From NCBI RefSeq assembly GCF_006352025.1, contig NZ_CP040936.1, positions 3,784,001 to 3,848,000 of the forward strand: a stretch of 64,000 bases of DNA. The letters are read 5' to 3'. The number at the start of each line of letters is the position of its first letter. Positions within the stretch are counted from its first letter, which is position 1. Positions 61,486 through 64,000 of this stretch are shown piece by piece. The notes under the pieces were generated by a model that saw nothing but the letters and a program-made list of their open reading frames with translations, made no database searches and was not told where the DNA came from. Source of the DNA: Hymenobacter sp. DG01. GTDB taxonomy: Bacteria; Bacteroidota; Bacteroidia; Cytophagales; Hymenobacteraceae. The position numbers and the translations under genes are program-made.

Positions 61486-61728
61486 ATGAACTTGAAAATT
61501 GCTTTGTTCGGCATTGCCCGCGAAATCGTAGGGCAGTCGTCGCTGGAAGTTACGGCGCCCGAAGGCCAGTCGGTGCAAGCGCTGCTGGCGGGGCTGCGGG
61601 AGCAGTATCCGGCCCTGGGCGGCCTTTCCAGCCTGGCCGTAGCCGTAAACAACGAGTACGCCGAAGAAGGGACGACCCTCACGGAGCGCGACGAAATTGC
61701 CCTGATTCCGCCGGTAAGCGGGGGGTAG
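61486..61728 (+). CDS. moaD: Molybdopterin synthase small subunit MoaD
   Basis: MoaD is the ubiquitin-like sulfur carrier that, as a C-terminal thiocarboxylate, gives sulfur to cPMP in complex with MoaE. The 80-residue protein has the beta-grasp pattern (MNLKIALFGIAREIVGQSSL, LAVAVNNEYAEEG, ERDEIALIPP) and ends VSGG, the Gly-Gly adenylylated by MoeB. The 158-base divergent spacer to moaA holds no recognisable Moco riboswitch. moaE follows 145 bases downstream. Confidence 0.95.
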   Translation: MNLKIALFGIAREIVGQSSLEVTAPEGQSVQALLAGLREQYPALGGLSSLAVAVNNEYAEEGTTLTERDEIALIPPVSGG

Positions 61729-61873
61729 GAGCCCTAACAGCTCACCCCCGGCCCCTTCTCCAAAGGGAGAGGGGAGCCTAGCGATTGGCAGTTGGCAGCT
61801 CTGTTTTCGGCTCACCTGTCATTCGTTACGATTTACCTCATCCCTTCATCATCCTATTACCTCTGCACCTCCT

Positions 61874-62293
61874 TTGATCCACATCGACTTAACCGACCAG
61901 CCCATTGACGTAGCCGCAGCCCTGCGCACGGTGGAAGACGATGGGGCCGGCGCCATCAACACGTTCATTGGCGCGGTGCGTAACAAAAGCACCGGCCGCC
62001 CCGTGGTGCGCCTGGAGTATGAGGCCTACGACAGCATGGCCCTGCACCAGCTCCGCAAAGTAGCAGAGCAGGCCGTGGAGCAGTGGCCGATGCTGAAGAA
62101 GGTTACCGTCATTCACCGCAAAGGCACCCTCTACATTGGCGACGTAGCCGTAGTAGTGACCGTGTCAACGCCCCACCGCGCCGAGAGCTTCGCCGCCTGC
62201 CAGTACATCATTGACACGCTGAAGCAGGTAGTAACCATCTGGAAGAAGGAGTTTTATGAAGACGGTGACGTGTGGGTAGCCGCGCATCCGTAA
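61874..62293 (+). CDS. moaE: Molybdopterin synthase catalytic subunit MoaE
   Basis: MoaE joins sulfur from MoaD to cPMP to make molybdopterin. The 139-residue sequence has GAINTFIGAVRNKSTGRPV, RLEYEAYDSMALHQLRKV, the active-site region VIHRKGTLYIGDVAVVVTVS and HRAESFAACQYIIDTLKQ, then WKKEFYEDGDVWV. No ATG precedes the conserved start, so translation probably begins at TTG 61874. The upstream 50 bases are G-poor and pyrimidine-rich, lacking a Shine-Dalgarno sequence. A repeat pair lies 60 bases beyond the stop. Confidence 0.95.
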   Translation: MIHIDLTDQPIDVAAALRTVEDDGAGAINTFIGAVRNKSTGRPVVRLEYEAYDSMALHQLRKVAEQAVEQWPMLKKVTVIHRKGTLYIGDVAVVVTVSTPHRAESFAACQYIIDTLKQVVTIWKKEFYEDGDVWVAAHP

Positions 62294-62353
62294 TAAAATA
62301 GATAAACGAAGCTCCCGTTACCTGGAACGACTTCTTAGGAATTACTCCTGACC

Positions 62354-62447
62354 GTCATGTCGAGCTTGCCGAGACATCTCGCGTGCTGATGTTGCAATGG
62401 CAGCTCAACGTCAGCACGCGAGATGTCTCGACAAGCTCGACATGACG
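62354..62447. repeat. Inverted pair of dispersed repeat units
   Basis: Two units of about 38 bases (62354-62391 plus, 62409-62447 minus) are complementary with two mismatches around a 17-base loop. They share words such as GAGACATCTCGCGTGCTGA with the single unit at 58-95. The pair lies between convergent moaE and mobA and could form a strong hairpin. Confidence 0.85.
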
Positions 62448-62457
62448 TTCTATTATC

Positions 62458-63645
62458 CTACCTCAGCTCCTGGCGGGCTTGCTCGGCTTCCTCCGGCGTG
62501 TTCACGTTGCGTAGCTCCTGGGGCGCGGGTGGGGGTAGCAGCTCGATGTCGGAGTTGATGAGGGACTTGCGGGGGCAGCTGTAGCCCAGGCTCAGGAAGC
62601 GCAGGAGGGTAGCGTAGCTGCCGGGCTCCCAGATGGTGATGAGCGGCTCGGGCCACTCGTTTTCGGGGCTTTGGAAGGCTGTGGCCATGCGGGCCGGCTG
62701 GCGATGCGCTACTAGGTGGCCTAGCGTGCTTTCGGAGAGGAAGGGCAGGTCGCAGGCCACTACCAGCCAGGCAGCGTTGGGGTCGAGGCGGAAAGCGGAA
62801 AGCAGGCCGCTGAGCGGGCCCAGGTCGGTGAAGGTATCGGGCAGGGGGCGCAGGCCGGCGTACTCCAGCTCCATCACCTGGTCGGGGCGGCAGGAAACGT
62901 GCACATCCTGGCAGAATTGGGCCAGCAACTCGGCGGCGTGGGCGCGCTGCTCCCGGCCTTCGTGGTAGCTGAGCTTGCCTTTGTCCTGGCCCATGCGCTG
63001 GCTGCGGCCGCCCGCCAACACGAGGCCCCGCAAGGGCGGCGCGGCGGCGTGCCACTCCCGCAGAATCAAGTCGGCCAGGGCTTCCGTGTCGTGGAGGGGT
63101 AGGACGGGCACGTTAGCCTCGGCGAGGTGGGCGAGCAGGTAGGCGGGTACTTCGGTTACGCCCTCGGGCAAAAGCAGGGCGCGCACGTCGGTAAGGCGGT
63201 CGAGCTTTTTCTCTACAGGCTTGGCCGGGTCCAGAATCACGAGCTGCTGCCGGGCCCGGAAGTGGTTGCCGTTCACCAGTACCAGGCTTTGATGCTGCAG
63301 CCACTCCTGCTGGCTAAACTTGTCGATGCTGCGCTTCACATCCAGGCGCGTGAAGGTTATCTTGTCGGTCAGCTCCGCGGCCGCGCCGGCTTGCAGCACG
63401 GCATCCTGGCCGCCGCTGCCGCCCTGGGCCGCGTCGTCGCCGGCGGCGTGGTCGGCATCCACGTAGGCCACTCGCAATGAGGTCGAAAGCAAGGGCAGCA
63501 GCCGAGCCGTCAGCTCCTTAATCTTGCCGCAGGGCGCCCCCAGAATGGCCAACTCGTGGCGGCCGAACTCGCCCAGGTCGGGTCGGGCTAGCTGGGCGTG
63601 TTTGGTGCGGGGCGCGGGGGTAGCAGAAGGCTGATTATCCGGCAT
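62458..63645 (-). CDS. mobA: MobB-MobA fusion, molybdenum cofactor guanylyltransferase
   Basis: This 395-residue protein joins two parts. Residues about 1-200 resemble MobB-type GTPases, but the P-loop reads LGAPCGKI instead of a standard GxxGxGK(S/T). Residues about 205-395 are Mob[21 protein letters not shown] (nucleotide binding), [30 protein letters not shown], and the C-terminal [14 protein letters not shown]. MobA adds GMP to molybdopterin, giving the guanine dinucleotide cofactor of DMSO reductase-family enzymes such as the YdeP-type enzyme in this island. moaC overlaps its start by 11 bases. Confidence 0.92.
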   Translation of the reverse strand: MPDNQPSATPAPRTKHAQLARPDLGEFGRHELAILGAPCGKIKELTARLLPLLSTSLRVAYVDADHAAGDDAAQGGSGGQDAVLQAGAAAELTDKITFTRLDVKRSIDKFSQQEWLQHQSLVLVNGNHFRARQQLVILDPAKPVEKKLDRLTDVRALLLPEGVTEVPAYLLAHLAEANVPVLPLHDTEALADLILREWHAAAPPLRGLVLAGGRSQRMGQDKGKLSYHEGREQRAHAAELLAQFCQDVHVSCRPDQVMELEYAGLRPLPDTFTDLGPLSGLLSAFRLDPNAAWLVVACDLPFLSESTLGHLVAHRQPARMATAFQSPENEWPEPLITIWEPGSYATLLRFLSLGYSCPRKSLINSDIELLPPPAPQELRNVNTPEEAEQARQELR

Positions 63646-64000
63646 GATGAAAGTCCTGTTTGCCGCCGGTTTTCTCCAGCAGGCGCGTTTCCTGAATCAC
63701 AATGTTGTGCGACAGCGCCTTGCACATGTCATAGATGGTAAGGGCGGCCACCGAAGCCCCGGTCAGGGCCTCCATTTCCACGCCGGTTTTGCCGGTTACG
63801 GTGGCCGTGCACTCAATCAGCACCGCATCGTCCCCATCGGGTTCAATACGAACCTGGCAGTCGTCGAGGCCCAGGGGGTGGCAGAGCGGAATCAGCTCCG
63901 ACGTGCGCTTGGCCCCCATGATACCGGCCAGAATAGCCGTTTGGAATACCGGGCCCTTGCGGGTGGGAAGGTCGCCTTCTTTCACGAGGGCCATGATGTC
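63635..64000 (-). CDS. moaC: Cyclic pyranopterin monophosphate synthase MoaC (5' end cut by window)
   Basis: MoaC converts 3',8-cyclo-GTP to cPMP after MoaA. The visible 122 residues cover most of the protein: [71 protein letters not shown] and [20 protein letters not shown]. The reading frame stays open to the edge of the window, and about 35 N-terminal residues lie outside it. It overlaps mobA by 11 bases, so the two form an operon. Confidence 0.96.
   Translation of the reverse strand, partial: DIMALVKEGDLPTRKGPVFQTAILAGIMGAKRTSELIPLCHPLGLDDCQVRIEPDGDDAVLIECTATVTGKTGVEMEALTGASVAALTIYDMCKALSHNIVIQETRLLEKTGGKQDFHHAG

Overview
The window is chromosomal DNA from a high-GC member of the Bacteroidetes, most likely Hymenobacter or a close relative. 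The evidence is three secreted proteins with type IX secretion (T9SS) C-terminal sorting domains, Bacteroidetes-type -7 promoter elements (TAnnTTTG), almost no Shine-Dalgarno sequences, a Bacteroidetes-type tyrosine recombinase, and intergenic repeats and GGGGTAG words of the kind I associate with Hymenobacter. The genus is an inference from style; no 16S gene is present.

Layout. 0-3.2 kb: small secreted and lipoprotein genes, one with a decayed paralogous fragment beside it. 3.4-4.6 kb: an AT-rich, probably acquired gene for a DUF4062 protein whose C-terminus ends in an SSB-like acidic tip. 4.6-11.7 kb: class Ia ribonucleotide reductase nrdA and nrdB on the minus strand, separated by a CotH-family protein and a metallophosphatase, both T9SS cargo. 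11.9-12.0 kb: a cluster of DnaA boxes between nrdB and the divergent rplU-rpmA ribosomal operon, a candidate replication origin or DnaA-controlled region. 13.15-19.76 kb: a compact integrative element in the 3' end of the initiator tRNA-fMet gene. It has an integrase, an excisionase-like HTH protein, a gene II/X-type rolling-circle Rep, an HNH endonuclease, a Lar-like zinc ribbon, a winged-helix protein and an S24-like protein, but no capsid or conjugation genes.

20-48 kb: mostly housekeeping and envelope genes. These are an esterase lipoprotein, a BamA-like barrel, hemW, two small hydrolase-type genes, galK, a DUF5686 protein, a thioredoxin-reductase-like flavoprotein, a 1107-residue thrombospondin type 3 repeat protein (T9SS cargo), a DPE2-like 4-alpha-glucanotransferase with two CBM20 domains, and a tamB-tamA pair. 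A perfect 68-bp palindrome separates two convergent genes near 26.9 kb.

48-64 kb: a molybdenum island. It holds a YdeP/FdhF-type molybdopterin oxidoreductase, fdhD, a MoeB-rhodanese fusion, a MOT1-type molybdate transporter, moaA, divergent moaD and moaE, a MobB-MobA fusion, and moaC running off the right edge. Between these lie a DUF2490 porin-like protein, a GH88 hydrolase, clpP, an ECF sigma factor with a small partner, and an alpha/beta hydrolase. moeA and mogA are not visible and may lie beyond the right end.
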